The notes below the pieces were generated by a model. That model saw only the letters and a list, made by a program, of their open reading frames with translations, was not told the DNA's origin and made no database searches. A program made the translations under genes and the position numbers. A stretch of 42,693 nucleotides of DNA from an uncultured Clostridia bacterium (GTDB lineage: Bacteria > Bacillota > Clostridia > Christensenellales > UBA1242): the NCBI GenBank assembly GCA_944381105.1, contig CALWJU010000005.1, positions 1 to 42,693 of the forward strand. The letters run 5' to 3'. This document shows, one piece after another, positions 41,358 through 42,693 of this stretch; position 1 is the first letter of the stretch; every line of letters begins with the position of its first letter.

Positions 41358-42693
41358 GAAAGAATTCTACCATAAACGATTAAAAAAGTCAAGTTTTTAC
41401 ATCTCAAAATCTTTTTCTTTCTTTTCTTTTGCTCTTGCAATTTTTCAAGTTCTTGTATGCGTTCTTCTATTTCTTCATCAGTCATATTGTTGTTATATTC
41501 ATATTTTTTTAATTCTTTTGTTTTTTGATTTTCTTGAATTTTTGTGTTAAGTCTATCGGTTGCTTCTTTTACATAATCACTATTAACAGAGTTGTAAACA
41601 GTTATTGTTGTTTTTACATCTCTATGTCCTAATAGTTGTTGAATTACTTTTGGATTTTCATTCATTTCAAAAAGCATGTTAGAAAATGTGTGTCTTAATC
41701 CATGAAAGTGGATATTAAATTTGTTTAACCCATTTCTTTTTTTGAACCTATCAAATATTTTGCGACAACCTGAATAAGTTCTATAACTCCCGTCATCGTT
41801 TGCAAAAACATAGCTAGTTGGAGCAGTAAGAATTGCTGTAACATCAGGGTTTGTTTGCTGTTTTTCATTTTGTTTATCTTTCCAATTTTTTAAAGTTTCA
41901 ATAACAATATCAGTAACAGGTATTTCCCTAACACTGCAAGTTGTTTTTGTATCCCCAATAACCGTAACTCTATTTTTAATATTTCCTTCTTCATCAAATT
42001 TTGGGACTTGTGTAATCGCACGTTCAACCTTAATTGTTTTATTTTTAAAATCAATATTTTTCCATTTTAAAGCAATAGCTTCGCCAATTCGTAATCCTGC
42101 AAACATTAAAGTTATACAAAGTGGTTTAATAAAATTTGCTTCATCTTTATTCAAAGCTTCCAAAAACATATCTCTAATTTCTGGTGGTAAAGCTTTATAT
42201 TTTTCATCATCTTCTTCATAAACTTTTCTTTTACCTTTAACTTTTACTTTCAAAGTAGGGTTAACAAGCACCCATTTATTATCAATTGCATATTCAAAAA
42301 ATTGACTTATAAGATGTTTGCATTTTTTTATAGTATCTGTGCTGTAACCTTGGTCAATAAGGTTATTAACTAATTTTTGTATAACATAATTGTCTATTTC
42401 ATAAACTTTCATTTTTCCAATTAGTGGAGCAATGTGCAATTTGAAATTGCGAATATTGCCTTCAAAAGTTCGTGGAGCTACTGCGCTTTTTTTGAATGTC
42501 ATAAGATATTCGAACATTAAAGTTTCTAGGTCATTTTGCTCAACTAAATCATAAGAATTACTTTTAATTCTTCCACTTATTTCAGACAATTTTTTTACAA
42601 CTTCTGCTTGACTTTTACCATAAATTGTTTTTCGTATAATTTTTCCATTTTCATCATAACCAAGTGTTAAAGCACCTCCCCAACGACCATCAC
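41333..42693 (-). CDS. tyrosine integrase, Tn916/phage type, N-terminus outside window
   Basis: A partial gene: 452 codons are visible and the frame stays open to the window edge. The edge codes for DGRWGGALTLGYDENGK, the start of an AP2-like arm-binding domain, so the true start lies beyond 42693 and the internal TTG at 42589 is not it. A SAM-like core-binding domain follows, then the catalytic domain with Arg in AGLRIGE, Lys in GDTKTT, HxxR in HGLRH, His in LLGHRD and the nucleophilic Tyr in TITVYNS. It recombines attachment sites at tRNA-Thr. The last about 22 codons, after the Lys-rich end, coincide with the retron promoter and look like a read-through extension. Confidence 0.93.
   Translation of the reverse strand, partial: DGRWGGALTLGYDENGKIIRKTIYGKSQAEVVKKLSEISGRIKSNSYDLVEQNDLETLMFEYLMTFKKSAVAPRTFEGNIRNFKLHIAPLIGKMKVYEIDNYVIQKLVNNLIDQGYSTDTIKKCKHLISQFFEYAIDNKWVLVNPTLKVKVKGKRKVYEEDDEKYKALPPEIRDMFLEALNKDEANFIKPLCITLMFAGLRIGEAIALKWKNIDFKNKTIKVERAITQVPKFDEEGNIKNRVTVIGDTKTTCSVREIPVTDIVIETLKNWKDKQNEKQQTNPDVTAILTAPTSYVFANDDGSYRTYSGCRKIFDRFKKRNGLNKFNIHFHGLRHTFSNMLFEMNENPKVIQQLLGHRDVKTTITVYNSVNSDYVKEATDRLNTKIQENQKTKELKKYEYNNNMTDEEIEERIQELEKLQEQKKRKKKILRCKNLTFLIVYGRILSLMRYGKI
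41364..41392 (-). promoter_or_regulatory. promoter of the retron operon
   Basis: Minus-strand TTGACT (41392-41387), exact 17-base spacer, TAGAAT (41369-41364); start expected near 41357. It lies within the last codons of the integrase gene. Confidence 0.75.

Larger units (their letters stand above)
39630..42693. mobile_element. left end of an integrative element in tRNA-Thr (continues past window)
   Basis: A tRNA gene border, four arm-type direct repeats, a cargo retron and a Tn916-like tyrosine integrase pointing toward the tRNA are the usual anatomy of a genomic island end. The right end and second attachment site are outside the window, so the exact core cannot be fixed. Confidence 0.65.

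Overview
The window is AT-rich, mostly co-oriented bacterial DNA. spoIVA, yqfC, yqfD and a floA-yqfC-yqfD-ybeY-era block like that of Bacillus/Clostridium point to an endospore-forming Firmicute, probably an uncultured Clostridia lineage. Species cannot be assigned from sequence alone. Genes are densely packed, with many ATGA/TAATG overlaps, strong AGGAGG-type ribosome sites and clear rho-independent terminators. A subset of genes (comEC, pcrA, murC, a large lipoprotein, perhaps murB) has no ribosome site. Instead a -10 box sits 5-6 bases before the start codon, so these mRNAs are predicted to be leaderless.

Layout. 1-4857: a truncated membrane-anchored protein, a histidine phosphatase, rsmE, a tiny Cys/Pro-rich protein, a YkvI-type membrane protein and an ABC permease/ATPase pair. 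4994-12358: a phage-derived operon with its own promoter. It has a terminase-small-like protein, Zn-finger protein, portal, scaffold-like protein, major capsid, adaptor, beta-propeller gp10-like protein and two holin-like proteins, in the order of a P22-type podoviral head module. Large terminase, tail, endolysin, replication and integrase genes are absent. 12527-22075: two large lipoproteins, comEC (with a metal-site-less C-terminal domain), holA, then two related TasA/camelysin-like proteins and a SipW-type signal peptidase with a long basic tail. 22338-39166: housekeeping and sporulation genes der, plsY, spoIVA, pcrA, ligA, an OGG-type glycosylase, floA, yqfC, yqfD, ybeY, era, murB and murC.

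39190-42693: a tRNA-Thr(GGT) gene preceded by two decayed tRNA-Thr-like units on an exact 100-base register, then the edge of an integrative element. The element has arm-type direct repeats, a retron operon on the minus strand (promoter, candidate msr-msd RNA, a 70-aa cationic/hydrophobic protein, a retron reverse transcriptase, terminator) and a tyrosine integrase running off the window.

The strongest candidates for something undescribed are the intact head-only phage cassette, the retron with a small membrane-active-looking partner, and the 100-base tRNA-like array beside it.
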